Below are positions 34,858-43,999 of a stretch of 64,000 nucleotides of DNA, in pieces. Each line of letters starts with the position of its first letter. The stretch's first letter is position 1. This DNA is from Virgibacillus sp. 7505 (GTDB lineage: Bacteria > Bacillota > Bacilli > Bacillales > Amphibacillaceae): positions 1-64,000 of the forward strand of contig NZ_NPBF01000018.1 of NCBI RefSeq assembly GCF_002272135.1, read 5' to 3'. The notes under the pieces are model-generated. The model made no database searches, was not told the DNA's origin, and saw only the letters and a program-made list of their open reading frames with translations. The position numbers and the translations under genes were made by a program.

Positions 34858-35286
34858 GTGAATCGCTTAATGTTGATCAATGGACCGAATTTAAATTTGC
34901 TCGGAACGAGGGAACCTGGTATTTATGGAAGTCATACGCTGTCTGACGTAGTTGCGGAAGTTAAAAAAGTGACAGACAGCTTTGGATATGAACTGGAGGA
35001 CTTTCAGTCGAATCACGAAGGTGCGATGGTCGACAAGATTCAGGAGGCTGGCCGTACTTGCAGCGGAATTATCCTGAATGCCGCGGCCTATACGCACACT
35101 AGCATCGCTATCAGGGATGCAATTGCGAGTGTCCCGATTCCGGTACTGGAAGTGCATATATCGAATATCCATACGCGGGAGGAATTCCGTCATCATTCGA
35201 TGCTGGCATCCGTGTGTAAGGGTCAGATCGTCGGTTTAGGTATTAAAGGATACCGATATGCGGCTTTAGCGCTGCTGGAGAAATAA
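34858..35286 (+). CDS. aroQ: 3-dehydroquinate dehydratase, type II
   Basis: Third step of the shikimate pathway: 3-dehydroquinate to 3-dehydroshikimate. 142 residues, typical of the small dodecameric class. Motifs: LINGPNLNLLGTREPGIYG with the catalytic Arg and Tyr, NHEGAMVDKI, NAAAYTHTS, EVHISNIHTREEFRHHS. GTG 34858 follows AAAGGATGA and gives the usual N-terminus; ATG 34849 lies within the ribosome site. Confidence 0.96.
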   Translation: MNRLMLINGPNLNLLGTREPGIYGSHTLSDVVAEVKKVTDSFGYELEDFQSNHEGAMVDKIQEAGRTCSGIILNAAAYTHTSIAIRDAIASVPIPVLEVHISNIHTREEFRHHSMLASVCKGQIVGLGIKGYRYAALALLEK

Positions 35287-35304
35287 AGGGAGAGGAAGAA
35301 ACAG

Positions 35305-36366
35305 ATGGAGAAATTAGAGAAATTACGTGCCTTAATGGAAAAGAAGAACTTGGACGCATTCATCGTAACGAGTGCACAGAACCGCCGATACATATCAGGC
35401 TTTACCGGAAGTGCAGGTCTTCTCATCATCACTAAATCGAAGCAGCTGTTCCTCACTGATTTCCGTTATATTGAGCAGGCAACAGAACAAGCTCCTGATT
35501 TTGAAATCATCGAGCATAAACAGTCCATCATTCAGGAAGCTGCTGCACAGCTTCTTAAAGAAGGTGCTCAGCAAGCAGGATTTGAGCATGAAGATGTTAC
35601 TTTCGCACTGTACCAGCAGTTTCAGAATGCTGTACATGCAGACCTCATTCCTGCATCAGGCTTGATTGAGGAGCTGCGTCTGATCAAATCAGAGGCAGAG
35701 CTTGCTATCATGAAGACCGCTGCAGAGATTGCCGATGCAGCATATACACATATCCTTACTTTCGTGAAGCCAGGCATGAAGGAAATCGAAGTTTCCAATG
35801 AGCTTGAGTTCTTTATGCGCAAGCAGGGCGCGACACAATCCAGTTTCGATACGATCGTCGCTTCCGGATACCGTTCCGCATTGCCGCATGGTGTAGCATC
35901 AGATAAGGAGATTCAAAAGGGCGAATTGGTCACGCTGGATTACGGTGCCCTCTACAATGGATATTGCTCGGATATCACCCGAACTTTTGCAGTAGGTGAG
36001 ATAAGTGACAAATTACGTGAAATTTATGATATAGTACTAGAGGCGAATCTTCGAGGAGTAGCAGGCGTGAAACCGGGTATTACTGGTAAAGAAGCCGATG
36101 CGCTCACACGAGACTATATCTCCGAAAAAGGCTACGGTCAGTACTTCGGACATTCAACCGGACATGGGCTTGGTATGGATGTACACGAATCGCCTGCTCT
36201 ATCCTTCCGTTCCGATACGGTATTGAAGCCGGGAATGGTTGTTACAGTAGAGCCGGGGATCTACATACCGGAAGTAGGCGGATGCCGAATTGAGGATGAT
36301 CTCGTGCTGACAGCTGATGGCAGTGAACGCCTGACGTTCTCCACTAAAGATTTAATTACTTTGTAA
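35305..36366 (+). CDS. yqhT: Xaa-Pro aminopeptidase/dipeptidase, M24B family
   Basis: Cytoplasmic peptidase that removes residues ahead of proline. 353 residues: creatinase-type N-terminal domain (1-125) and pita-bread catalytic domain. Two-metal ligands visible: [16 protein letters not shown] (two Asp), [13 protein letters not shown] (His), [17 protein letters not shown] (two Glu). Eighteen bases after aroQ and 26 before efp, as in B. subtilis. A role in trimming proline peptides fits its link to EF-P, which helps translate polyproline. Confidence 0.95.
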   Translation: MEKLEKLRALMEKKNLDAFIVTSAQNRRYISGFTGSAGLLIITKSKQLFLTDFRYIEQATEQAPDFEIIEHKQSIIQEAAAQLLKEGAQQAGFEHEDVTFALYQQFQNAVHADLIPASGLIEELRLIKSEAELAIMKTAAEIADAAYTHILTFVKPGMKEIEVSNELEFFMRKQGATQSSFDTIVASGYRSALPHGVASDKEIQKGELVTLDYGALYNGYCSDITRTFAVGEISDKLREIYDIVLEANLRGVAGVKPGITGKEADALTRDYISEKGYGQYFGHSTGHGLGMDVHESPALSFRSDTVLKPGMVVTVEPGIYIPEVGGCRIEDDLVLTADGSERLTFSTKDLITL

Positions 36367-36392
36367 CAGCCGTTTTTCGAAGGAGGAAAACA

Positions 36393-36950
36393 ATGATTTC
36401 AGTAAACGATTTTCGTACGGGCCTAACAATCGAAGTAGATAATGGCCTGTGGCAGGTTATCGATTTCCAGCACGTAAAACCAGGTAAGGGTGCGGCATTC
36501 GTACGTTCTAAACTGCGTAATTTGCGTAATGGTAACATCCAGGAAAAAACATTCCGTGCTGGAGAGAAAGTATCTCGTGCACATATCGAACATAAAAAGA
36601 TGCAATATCTTTATGCTTCTGGTGAAACACATACTTTCATGGACACCGACACATACGATCAGCTGGAACTTTCCACAGCGCAGATCGAATATGAGCTGAA
36701 ATTCCTGAAAGAGAACATGGAAATCAGTGTTATGACTTTCGGTGGTGAAACACTTGGTGTAGACCTTCCGAATAACGTAGAATTGAAAGTTGTAGAAACA
36801 GAACCAGGTATCAAAGGTGATACTGCAAGCGGCGGTACGAAACCAGCTATCGTAGAAACTGGTTTGAGTGTGCAAGTACCTTTCTTCATCAACGAAGGCG
36901 ATGTACTTATCATCAACACATCAGATGGAAAATACGTTTCACGTGCATAA
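36393..36950 (+). CDS. efp: Translation elongation factor P
   Basis: Enters the ribosomal E site and relieves stalling at consecutive prolines. 185 residues with three beta-barrel domains. The tip residue Lys32 lies in [12 protein letters not shown], as in B. subtilis, where this Lys carries a 5-aminopentanol group. GAAGGAGG precedes the ATG. Followed by a terminator. Confidence 0.97.
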   Translation: MISVNDFRTGLTIEVDNGLWQVIDFQHVKPGKGAAFVRSKLRNLRNGNIQEKTFRAGEKVSRAHIEHKKMQYLYASGETHTFMDTDTYDQLELSTAQIEYELKFLKENMEISVMTFGGETLGVDLPNNVELKVVETEPGIKGDTASGGTKPAIVETGLSVQVPFFINEGDVLIINTSDGKYVSRA

Positions 36951-36956
36951 GACAGC

Positions 36957-36997
36957 GAGAGGGCCTCTTCCCAACATGGGAAGGGGCTCTTTTTTTG
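36957..36997 (+). terminator. Rho-independent terminator after efp
   Basis: AGAGGGCCTCTTCCC pairs with GGGAAGGGGCTCT over AACAT, followed by seven T. Confidence 0.92.
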
Positions 36998-36999
36998 TG

Positions 37000-37027
37000 G
37001 CATAAACCATTCAGAGGCACATACATT
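37000..37027 (+). promoter_or_regulatory. Candidate sigma-E promoter of the spoIIIA operon
   Basis: GCATAAA, 13 bases, CATACATT. The -10 element matches the mother-cell sigma-E consensus closely, the -35 partly. A symmetric GGACA-ACG-TGTCC (37035-37047) lies just after the expected start of transcription; one arm resembles a SpoIIID site. B. subtilis spoIIIA is sigma-E dependent. Confidence 0.6.
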
Positions 37028-37070
37028 ACAGTATGGACAACGTGTCCAATCGAAGTTAGAGGTGAGCAGA

Positions 37071-37985
37071 ATGAAGGAAATCCAGAAATTGTTTCGACCG
37101 CCTTTACAAGCTCTCTTGTCAGAAAAAGTAGGGAGACGATGGGACAAGCTGCAGGAAATTCGCTGCCGGACGAATCAGCAGCTTGAGTTGTGCTTCGATG
37201 ACGGAACTGAATGGATTGAAGCTTCGCTAATGGAGGCTGCAGATGCTCGGTTCATGCTGAATCAATTGAGTGATTTTTCTTTATATGCACTTGAAAATGA
37301 ATTGCGGGAAGGTTATATCACCATTGCAGGAGGGCATCGCGTCGGATTGAGCGGGCAGGTCAATACAGAGGGCGGTGTCGTAAAAGCTCTTAAGCATATA
37401 TCCTCCTTCAATATAAGAATTGCCAAAGCAAGGCCGGGAGCAGCGGGAAAAATCATGTCTTCCTTGTACAAGCCTGACGGCACTTGTCGCCATACGCTTA
37501 TCATAGGACCGCCGAAGTCTGGTAAAACGACCATTCTTCGTGATATAGTCCGTTCTTTATCTACAGGCTGGCAGCAATATCCGGCGTTGAAGACTGCAGT
37601 GGTTGACGAACGCTCTGAAATTGGAGGAAGCATCAATGGCATACCGCAGCATGATCTTGGAAAAAGGACGGATATCATGGATGCCTGTCCGAAAGCAGAG
37701 GGTTTAATGATGCTGATCCGATCGATGTCCCCTGATGTAATAGTGGCGGACGAGATTGGAAGCGAGCGGGATGTCCAGGCATTGCAGGAAGCCTTGCATG
37801 CAGGTGTGAGGATCGTATGCAGTGTTCACGGTGACAGCTTGGATTCCATCCGACAACGTCCTTCTTTAAAGCCCTTATTCGAACAGAAAGTATTCGAACG
37901 CATCGTCATTTTGAAAAAGGGCATGTCTCCTGGCGTAGTACAAGCTTTGCTGGAAACAGCTAGTCCGGCAGGTGCAAACGTATGA
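37071..37985 (+). CDS. spoIIIAA: Stage III sporulation ATPase SpoIIIAA
   Basis: ATPase at the mother-cell side of the SpoIIIA-SpoIIQ channel that feeds the forespore. 304 residues; secretion-ATPase-like core with Walker A GPPKSGKTTIL (near 145), VVDERSEIGG (Walker B region) and DVIVADEIGSERD. AGAGGTGAG precedes ATG 37071. First of eight coupled genes; overlaps spoIIIAB by four bases. Confidence 0.96.
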   Translation: MKEIQKLFRPPLQALLSEKVGRRWDKLQEIRCRTNQQLELCFDDGTEWIEASLMEAADARFMLNQLSDFSLYALENELREGYITIAGGHRVGLSGQVNTEGGVVKALKHISSFNIRIAKARPGAAGKIMSSLYKPDGTCRHTLIIGPPKSGKTTILRDIVRSLSTGWQQYPALKTAVVDERSEIGGSINGIPQHDLGKRTDIMDACPKAEGLMMLIRSMSPDVIVADEIGSERDVQALQEALHAGVRIVCSVHGDSLDSIRQRPSLKPLFEQKVFERIVILKKGMSPGVVQALLETASPAGANV

Positions 37986-38494
37986 AGTGGATAGGAGCAA
38001 TACTTGTGCTTATTGCCGCAACTTGGGTAGGTTTCGAGCTGTCCCGCAAACTGCAGCAGCGACCAAAGCAAATCCGCCAGCTGATCAGCAGTCTGCAGGT
38101 GATGGAGGCAGAAATACTCTACAGTCAGACAAGCATTATTGAAACAAGCGAAAATCTGGCCAAACAGGTTCCACAGCCTGCCGCATCGTTTTTTCGCTCT
38201 TTATCTGATAAGCTGCAGCTGCATCCTGCAGGCCTGTATGACTGCTGGGAAGAGACGACAGAGGCTTGGATAGGCACAACAGCACTGAAACCCGCTGAAA
38301 AGGATGTTTGGCTGCAATTCGGCCGTACACTTGGCCAGCACGACTTTGAACAGCAGCAAAAGCATATCCAGCTGGCCAGAACCCACCTGGAACGGGAGCT
38401 GGAGGAATCAGAAGAAGCGAGTCAGCGTTATGGAAAAATGATCCGTAACCTTGGATTCCTGACAGGTTTGCTGATCGTACTACTGCTTATCTGA
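37982..38494 (+). CDS. spoIIIAB: Stage III sporulation protein SpoIIIAB
   Basis: 170 residues with a membrane helix at each end (about 2-18 and 152-169) and a helical soluble middle (LQVMEAEILYSQT... EESEEASQRYGKM). Structure resembles the GspF-type platform domain. Component of the SpoIIIA complex in the outer forespore membrane. The ATG overlaps the spoIIIAA stop (GTATGA). Confidence 0.94.
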   Translation: MKWIGAILVLIAATWVGFELSRKLQQRPKQIRQLISSLQVMEAEILYSQTSIIETSENLAKQVPQPAASFFRSLSDKLQLHPAGLYDCWEETTEAWIGTTALKPAEKDVWLQFGRTLGQHDFEQQQKHIQLARTHLERELEESEEASQRYGKMIRNLGFLTGLLIVLLLI

Positions 38495-38517
38495 ACGAGG
38501 TAGGAAAGGAGTCCGCT

Positions 38518-38724
38518 ATGCTCGGAGAAGCAATGATTCTATTTCAAATCGCAGGTATCGGGATGATTGTCGCAATCATTCATACTGTACTGAAGCAAAT
38601 GGGAAAGGAAGAGATTGCACAATTCACGACACTGATGGGTTTCATCCTGGTACTGCTCATCGTCTTGGGCAAATTATCGGAACTGTTCCAGCAGATCAAG
38701 TCGGTGTTTTTATTCCAGGGATGA
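38518..38724 (+). CDS. spoIIIAC: Stage III sporulation protein SpoIIIAC
   Basis: 68-residue protein with two membrane helices (about 6-25 and 38-60). AAAGGAG precedes the ATG. Homologous to the small export-gate-like subunits of the complex; assigned by length, hydrophobic pattern and operon order. Confidence 0.93.
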   Translation: MLGEAMILFQIAGIGMIVAIIHTVLKQMGKEEIAQFTTLMGFILVLLIVLGKLSELFQQIKSVFLFQG

Positions 38725-38734
38725 GGCGATTAAG

Positions 38735-39127
38735 ATGGATATCATTATAATCGTATCCATTGGCATTGTAGCAAGTTTGCTTGCCTTGATTGTAAAAGAA
38801 CAAAATTCATCGATTGCATTTTTTGTTGTCGTGGTGACGGGAATAATCATTTTCCTGTTCATCCTGCAGAAGATTACTGGCATTCTGCTTCTGATTGAAC
38901 AGCTGGGTGAACGGGCAAATGTGGAAGGTCTTTATATCAAAACGATCTTGAAAATCATCGGCATTGCTTATATCACGGAATTCGGTGCGCATCTAACACG
39001 AGATGCCGGATTATCAGCAATTGCTGCAAAAATAGAGCTTGCCGGAAAAATCATTATCATAACGGTGGCCATACCGATTCTGACAGCGGTCATCGAGACA
39101 ATCATGAGTTTCATGCCGGGCGGATAA
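38735..39127 (+). CDS. spoIIIAD: Stage III sporulation protein SpoIIIAD
   Basis: 130 residues with about four membrane helices and the conserved IIGIAYITEFGAHLTRDAG stretch (about 72-90) and PILTAVIETIMSFMPG end. Part of the SpoIIIA channel, closely related to SpoIIIAC in its first half. Confidence 0.94.
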   Translation: MDIIIIVSIGIVASLLALIVKEQNSSIAFFVVVVTGIIIFLFILQKITGILLLIEQLGERANVEGLYIKTILKIIGIAYITEFGAHLTRDAGLSAIAAKIELAGKIIIITVAIPILTAVIETIMSFMPGG

Positions 39128-39140
39128 GGAGCTGGATACG

Positions 39141-40316
39141 TTGAAACGCTGCTTGGTATTTCTTTTTGCTTTGTTTGGTGTTCTTGCACTTCCATCAGCT
39201 GCTTTTGCTGAGACAGGCCAAGGAGAAGAACAGGAGGCGGCGATCACAGCATTCGACAGTCTGCCGACTGAAGAACTCACGGGTTATTGGGAGCTTTTAT
39301 CAGACAAGTACGGCCAGTTTATACCGGAACTGGAGAAAGGCTCTTTCGTTGATTTTATCAAGCAGCAAGGAGATATCTCCATCCAATCATGGTTGAAGGG
39401 GCTTTTTGAATATCTGCTGTATGAGCTGCTGCTCAATGGAAAGCTGCTTGGTATCTTGATTCTTTTAACTTTATTCAGCAGCATCCTACAGACAATCCAA
39501 ACCGCATTCAATAAAGGTTCAATCAGCAAAGTCGCTTATCTGATCGTATGTATGGTCCTTCTGACACTTCTTTTGAACAGCTTCCGTTTGTCCGTGAATT
39601 ACGCAATGGAAGCTATCAATGGTATGAGTGATTTCATGCTGGCTTTGATTCCGCTGCTGCTTGGATTGATGGCTTCGTTTGGAAGTTTATCTGCCGTCGC
39701 TTTCTTTCATCCTATCATTGTTTTCCTTATCCACGCCAGCGGGCTATTGATCGCAAAGATAATCATCCCATTATTCCTCATGAGTGCTCTCTTGCATCTA
39801 GTCAGTACAATCAACAAAGAGTATCCAGTAACCCAGCTTGCCGATTTATTGAAAAACATCGGACTATGGCTGTTGGGTATTTTCTTTTCTGTCTTTCTTG
39901 GTGTCATCTCCGTCCAGGGTGCCGTTACAGCGGTACAGGACGGTGTAGCGATGAAGACAGCCAAATTCGTTACCGGAAACTTCATACCTGTCATTGGCCG
40001 TATGTTCACCGATGCTACTGATACTGTGCTTAGTGCTTCACTGCTTCTGAAGAACGCAATCGGGATTGTCGGGGTGCTGATCGTTTTGGCAATCTCGTTG
40101 TTTCCGGCAATCAAGATTCTCGCTATCGCACTTATCTACAAAATTGCCGCAGCCTTGCTGCAGCCGCTAGGTGACGGTCCGATCATCAAATCAATGCAAG
40201 TGATGAGTAAATATATCCTTTATATATTCGCTTGTCTGCTCGTAGTCGCGTTCATGTTCTTCATTGCCATTGTCATCATTGTGGCTTCGAGCAATGTCAC
40301 ATTAATGCTGAGATAG
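39141..40316 (+). CDS. spoIIIAE: Stage III sporulation protein SpoIIIAE
   Basis: 391-residue polytopic membrane protein, the largest core subunit of the SpoIIIA channel. It begins with a cleavable-looking signal (KRCLVFLFALFGVLALPSAAFAE) and has seven or more further helices. TTG 39141 is the start, after AAGGAGCTGG. Operon order and the GDGPIIKSMQVMSKY segment fit SpoIIIAE. Confidence 0.94.
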   Translation: MKRCLVFLFALFGVLALPSAAFAETGQGEEQEAAITAFDSLPTEELTGYWELLSDKYGQFIPELEKGSFVDFIKQQGDISIQSWLKGLFEYLLYELLLNGKLLGILILLTLFSSILQTIQTAFNKGSISKVAYLIVCMVLLTLLLNSFRLSVNYAMEAINGMSDFMLALIPLLLGLMASFGSLSAVAFFHPIIVFLIHASGLLIAKIIIPLFLMSALLHLVSTINKEYPVTQLADLLKNIGLWLLGIFFSVFLGVISVQGAVTAVQDGVAMKTAKFVTGNFIPVIGRMFTDATDTVLSASLLLKNAIGIVGVLIVLAISLFPAIKILAIALIYKIAAALLQPLGDGPIIKSMQVMSKYILYIFACLLVVAFMFFIAIVIIVASSNVTLMLR

Positions 40317-40327
40317 GAGCTGGTCAC

Positions 40328-40948
40328 TTGGAAGCCTTGCAATCATGGGTGATGCAGATCATTCTGTTCATCCTTCTCGCTTTTGTACTGGATATGGTTT
40401 TACCAGATACCGATATCCGCAAATACGTCAAGCTGGTCATGGGGCTCATGCTGCTCCTGCTATTCCTTAAACCAGTTTTCGCATTATTCCAGGTAGATTC
40501 AACGAGAGCGGTGCAAGAAGCAATGGAAGGCTTTGCTGCTTTGACAGACGCCCCCTCGATAGAAAATTCAATAGAAGAGAAGAAAAGTGAAATAGATTCC
40601 GTACAGCGCGCATATATTGAGGAACAGATGGCTGTCCAATTGAAGGACCAAGCAAATCCAACGCTGCAAGAGAAGTTTCATATGCAAATTACAGACATCG
40701 CAGTGGCCTTTAAGGAGGGAGAGGATGAGGAAACGACCGAAGCAATCGATTCCATCCAAGTAACGGTGCAGAATACCGACCAGGGATTACCGGAAGGAGA
40801 AATCAGCGACGTCGTCATCGACAGTTCCCGTCCTATCGAAGCAAATGAACAGACCGAGGACATGGAGAGAGTGAAATCCCATCTGGCCGAAATCTGGGAG
40901 CTTGAAGATCTGCCGCTTGAGGTCACCCAAAAAGGGGGGACAGGATGA
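40328..40948 (+). CDS. spoIIIAF: Stage III sporulation protein SpoIIIAF
   Basis: 206 residues from TTG 40328, eight bases after GGAG. Two N-terminal membrane helices (about 8-28 and 36-56: FLLAFVLDMVLP-like and LVMGLMLLLLFLKPVF), then a soluble, acidic domain. An ORF extended upstream would overlap spoIIIAE in another frame and is not credible. Overlaps spoIIIAG by four bases. Confidence 0.92.
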   Translation: MEALQSWVMQIILFILLAFVLDMVLPDTDIRKYVKLVMGLMLLLLFLKPVFALFQVDSTRAVQEAMEGFAALTDAPSIENSIEEKKSEIDSVQRAYIEEQMAVQLKDQANPTLQEKFHMQITDIAVAFKEGEDEETTEAIDSIQVTVQNTDQGLPEGEISDVVIDSSRPIEANEQTEDMERVKSHLAEIWELEDLPLEVTQKGGTG

Positions 40949-41589
40949 AGAAATTACTAGACAAGCTTTCCGAACAGTGGAAGCTGAAAGATTCCCAGAA
41001 TAAGAAACCGACAAAGCTTGGATATTTGGTCATTGTCGGACTGCTAGGTGCTTTGCTTTTACTCGTAAGCGGCTTATTCACGGGACAGAAGGAGCCAGAT
41101 GGACAAAACACCAAGCAGATTCAAAATGAAACAGCAGCAGAAACAGAAGAGACTTTCGCAAAGAAAGAAAACGACGCTTCTTCGGCTTCGACTACAGATT
41201 TGGAAGCAGCGTACGAGCAAGACCTGGTCGGCCTGCTGGAAAAAATCAAAGGTGTTTCCGAAGTGGAAGTAATGGTCAATCTGAACAGCACCCATCAGAA
41301 GATTTATGAAAAGAATCTGATCATCGGCCAGCAGACATCCGAAGAAACCGACCAAAACGGCGGCGAACGGGTAGTGGAGGATGAAAATGAGGAACAGCAG
41401 GTAGTGCTCGTCAGACAAGGAGATCAAGAAGTGCCGCTGCTGGTTGAAACAAGAAAGCCAGAAGTGAGAGGGGTGCTTGTTGTTGCAAAGGGGACAGAAC
41501 AAGCAACAGTTCAGGAATGGGTTGTGGAAGCTGTATCACGAGTGCTGGATGTACCGACACATCGAATTTCGGTCATGCCGAAAAATTAA
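40945..41589 (+). CDS. spoIIIAG: Stage III sporulation ring protein SpoIIIAG
   Basis: 214 residues: short cytoplasmic start, one membrane helix (about 29-49), a Glu/Thr-rich linker, then a ring-building motif domain (LLEKIKGVSEVEVMVNL...RKPEVRGVLVVAKG). SpoIIIAG forms a large ring in the space between mother cell and forespore membranes. Assignment rests on operon order, length and the RBM-like fold pattern. Confidence 0.94.
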   Translation: MKKLLDKLSEQWKLKDSQNKKPTKLGYLVIVGLLGALLLLVSGLFTGQKEPDGQNTKQIQNETAAETEETFAKKENDASSASTTDLEAAYEQDLVGLLEKIKGVSEVEVMVNLNSTHQKIYEKNLIIGQQTSEETDQNGGERVVEDENEEQQVVLVRQGDQEVPLLVETRKPEVRGVLVVAKGTEQATVQEWVVEAVSRVLDVPTHRISVMPKN

Positions 41590-41601
41590 GGGGGAATTGG
41601 G

Positions 41602-42165
41602 ATGTTGAAGAAACAAACAGTATGGCTATTGACGATGCTGAGCTTGCTGATCGTATTGAGTGTCTATTATATGACTTCTCCGAATGGGGACGAACTGGCT
41701 TTTATAAATGATAAAGCGGATGAAAGTGGGACGAGCACAACAGCCGGCGACTCTGGGGAAACTGGTTCCAAAGAAGAAGGAGAAGCCGATGTAACGACTG
41801 AACCGGCTAATGTAGATGAACTATTTGCCAGCATCCGGATGCAGACAATGGATCAGCGAAGCGAAGCAAAAACGAGACTTGAAGAAATTGTTGCCAGCTC
41901 TTCCACAAGCACAGAAGAAAAGAATGAAGCAGTCAGCCAAATCGAACTGATGGAGCAATTCGCATCGAAAGAGTCCATCCTGGAAGAATCAATCATTGCA
42001 GAGAAAGGCTATGAGGAAGTGCTTGTCCGGGCAGAAGATGGACATGTACAGGTTACCGTAAAAGCCGACAAAATGACAGCACAAGAAGCCAATAGCATCA
42101 TGCAGATGGCTGCAGATGAATTCGCAGGAGCCAACGTGGATGTAAAATACATTCCGCAGAAATAA
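41602..42165 (+). CDS. spoIIIAH: Stage III sporulation protein SpoIIIAH
   Basis: 187 residues with one N-terminal membrane helix (about 5-23), an acidic Gly/Ser/Glu linker, and a C-terminal YscJ/FliF-like domain (about 100-187) that contacts SpoIIQ across the septum. GGGGGAATTGGG precedes the ATG. Last gene of the operon, followed by a terminator. Confidence 0.94.
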   Translation: MLKKQTVWLLTMLSLLIVLSVYYMTSPNGDELAFINDKADESGTSTTAGDSGETGSKEEGEADVTTEPANVDELFASIRMQTMDQRSEAKTRLEEIVASSSTSTEEKNEAVSQIELMEQFASKESILEESIIAEKGYEEVLVRAEDGHVQVTVKADKMTAQEANSIMQMAADEFAGANVDVKYIPQK

Positions 42166-42167
42166 CC

Positions 42168-42197
42168 AGGGAGGAGCATTCCATGAATGCTCCCTTT
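42168..42197 (+). terminator. Rho-independent terminator of the spoIIIA operon
   Basis: AGGGAGGAGCATTC pairs with GAATGCTCCCT over CAT; one bulged G; a short T run follows. Confidence 0.85.
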
Positions 42198-42226
42198 TCT
42201 ATAGGAGGGTGTTTAGTACGATTTTG

Positions 42227-42255
42227 TTTAGAGTGGTGGTATGCTAGGGTATGAT
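42227..42255 (+). promoter_or_regulatory. Likely sigma-A promoter of the ABC exporter pair
   Basis: TTTAGA, 17 bases, TATGAT, 40 bases before the GTG start. Confidence 0.5.
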
Positions 42256-42295
42256 TAGCAGCAGGCTATACATAAGCAGGGAGAAGGCGTAAGCA

Positions 42296-43999
42296 GTGAA
42301 GACAGTATTCAGTTATCTTAAACCTTATTGGCTCATAATCGTAACTTCATTGGTTTTTATCATGATGGAGCTTTCCGTTGAACTTGTGCAGCCATTTCTT
42401 TTGCAAAAGCTCATTGATGACGGCATTGCCGCTGGCAATAATGGACTTGTAATCGAGCTGGGCCTGGGAATGGTGGCCATTGCAATTATAGGATTCGGAG
42501 CTGGAATCATCAATATTTTCTTTGCCGATCATCTTGGTCAAAGTGTTGGAAAAGAGCTGCGGGATCAGATGTATGAAAAGGTCCAGCAGGCGGAGCTTCA
42601 GGATATCCAGCATTTTGGCACCAGTACACTCTTAACCAGACTGACAAATGATGTCAACCAAATTCAGCTTACTATTGTCATGTTCTTCCGTTTCATGATC
42701 AGGGCTCCTTTCCTGATTATCGGAGGAACCGTTATGGCATTTATAGTGAATGCCAGGATTGCACTTATACTACTGATTGTCATTCCTATTCTGCTGATTT
42801 TTCTGCGTTTCATCATGAAACGGAGCATCCGTTATTTCGGGACTGTGCAGCGCGGTGTGGATAAAGTTAATCATGTGATGCGTGAAAACCTTGTCGGGCT
42901 CCGGCTTATCAGGATTTTTGCCCGAGAGGAGCATGAACAAAATCGCTTTGAGCAGGCTAGCAATGAGCTGCGTCAGAATATGCTGAAAGCATTTCGTTAT
43001 ACGGAATTGTCGGTACCTTTGCTCACTTTGGTGATGAATATCGGTATTTTGGCCATTTTATTTATTGGCGGCATACAGCAGCAAACGAATGTCGGCGATA
43101 TAGTTGCAATCGTTAACTATGCAACAAGGATTACAGGGGCATTGAGTGTTGTCGGCATGCTGATTACGTTTTATGCACGGGCAAAAGCATCCAGCACACG
43201 AATTGCTGCGATACTGGAATTGGATCCTCCTTCAGATGATGGAGAGACGACATCTGAAACTTATCGCGGAAAGATAGACTTAGAGCAGGTGAGCTACAGA
43301 TATCCAAATGGTAAAGTACCGGTCATTGAAGATTTCACGATGAAAATCAATCCTGGTGAACGTGTCGCTATATTAGGGGAAACAGGCTCCGGCAAATCAA
43401 CTTTATTGCATCTTATGATTGGATTATACGAACCTGACAACGGAAGAGTATTGGCAGATGATACACCTTTATCTAACTTGGACAGCAGATCTTTTCGCCG
43501 ACAAGTCGGTTTCGTTTCCCAGGATGTGCAATTATTTTCTGGTACAATCCGGGAGAATATCGCCTGGGGAGTACCTGATGCAAGCGATGAAGCAATTATA
43601 CGTGCTGCAAAGGATGCGCAAATTTATGACACGATTAACAAATTTCCAGATAAGCTTGATACAAGACTCGGGCAAAATGGAATCAACCTTTCGGGCGGAC
43701 AAAAACAGCGGCTTACGATTGCGAGAGCATTGCTGTTACAGCCGTCACTTCTTCTATTGGATGATAGTACAAGCGCTCTGGATTTGCAGACAGAACGCAA
43801 ACTATTGGAGGTGCTCAAGCGCTACCAATGTACGACGGTACTTGTCACACAAAAGCTTAGTACAGCGATGCAGTGTGATCGGATATTAATCGTAGAAGAT
43901 GGAAAGCGAACTGCATATGGCACAGCAGATGAGCTTTTGGAGCAGTCAGAGCTGTTCCGTGAGATTCGGGCTTCCCAGCAGAGGGAGGCGGCATTATGA
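42296..43999 (+). CDS. Heterodimeric ABC exporter, subunit with degenerate ATP site
   Basis: 567-residue half-transporter: six membrane helices (about 12-300) fused to an ATPase domain. Walker A GETGSGKST (near 362) and signature LSGGQKQR (near 465) are standard, but Walker B reads LLLLDDSTSALD, with Asp in place of the catalytic Glu. Such a change marks the inactive site of heterodimeric multidrug exporters (BmrC/BmrD, TM287/288). GTG start after AGGGAGAAGG. It overlaps the partner gene by four bases. Most like the YfiB/YfiC type; the substrate is unknown. It is inserted between spoIIIA and acc, unlike B. subtilis. Confidence 0.9.
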   Translation: MKTVFSYLKPYWLIIVTSLVFIMMELSVELVQPFLLQKLIDDGIAAGNNGLVIELGLGMVAIAIIGFGAGIINIFFADHLGQSVGKELRDQMYEKVQQAELQDIQHFGTSTLLTRLTNDVNQIQLTIVMFFRFMIRAPFLIIGGTVMAFIVNARIALILLIVIPILLIFLRFIMKRSIRYFGTVQRGVDKVNHVMRENLVGLRLIRIFAREEHEQNRFEQASNELRQNMLKAFRYTELSVPLLTLVMNIGILAILFIGGIQQQTNVGDIVAIVNYATRITGALSVVGMLITFYARAKASSTRIAAILELDPPSDDGETTSETYRGKIDLEQVSYRYPNGKVPVIEDFTMKINPGERVAILGETGSGKSTLLHLMIGLYEPDNGRVLADDTPLSNLDSRSFRRQVGFVSQDVQLFSGTIRENIAWGVPDASDEAIIRAAKDAQIYDTINKFPDKLDTRLGQNGINLSGGQKQRLTIARALLLQPSLLLLDDSTSALDLQTERKLLEVLKRYQCTTVLVTQKLSTAMQCDRILIVEDGKRTAYGTADELLEQSELFREIRASQQREAAL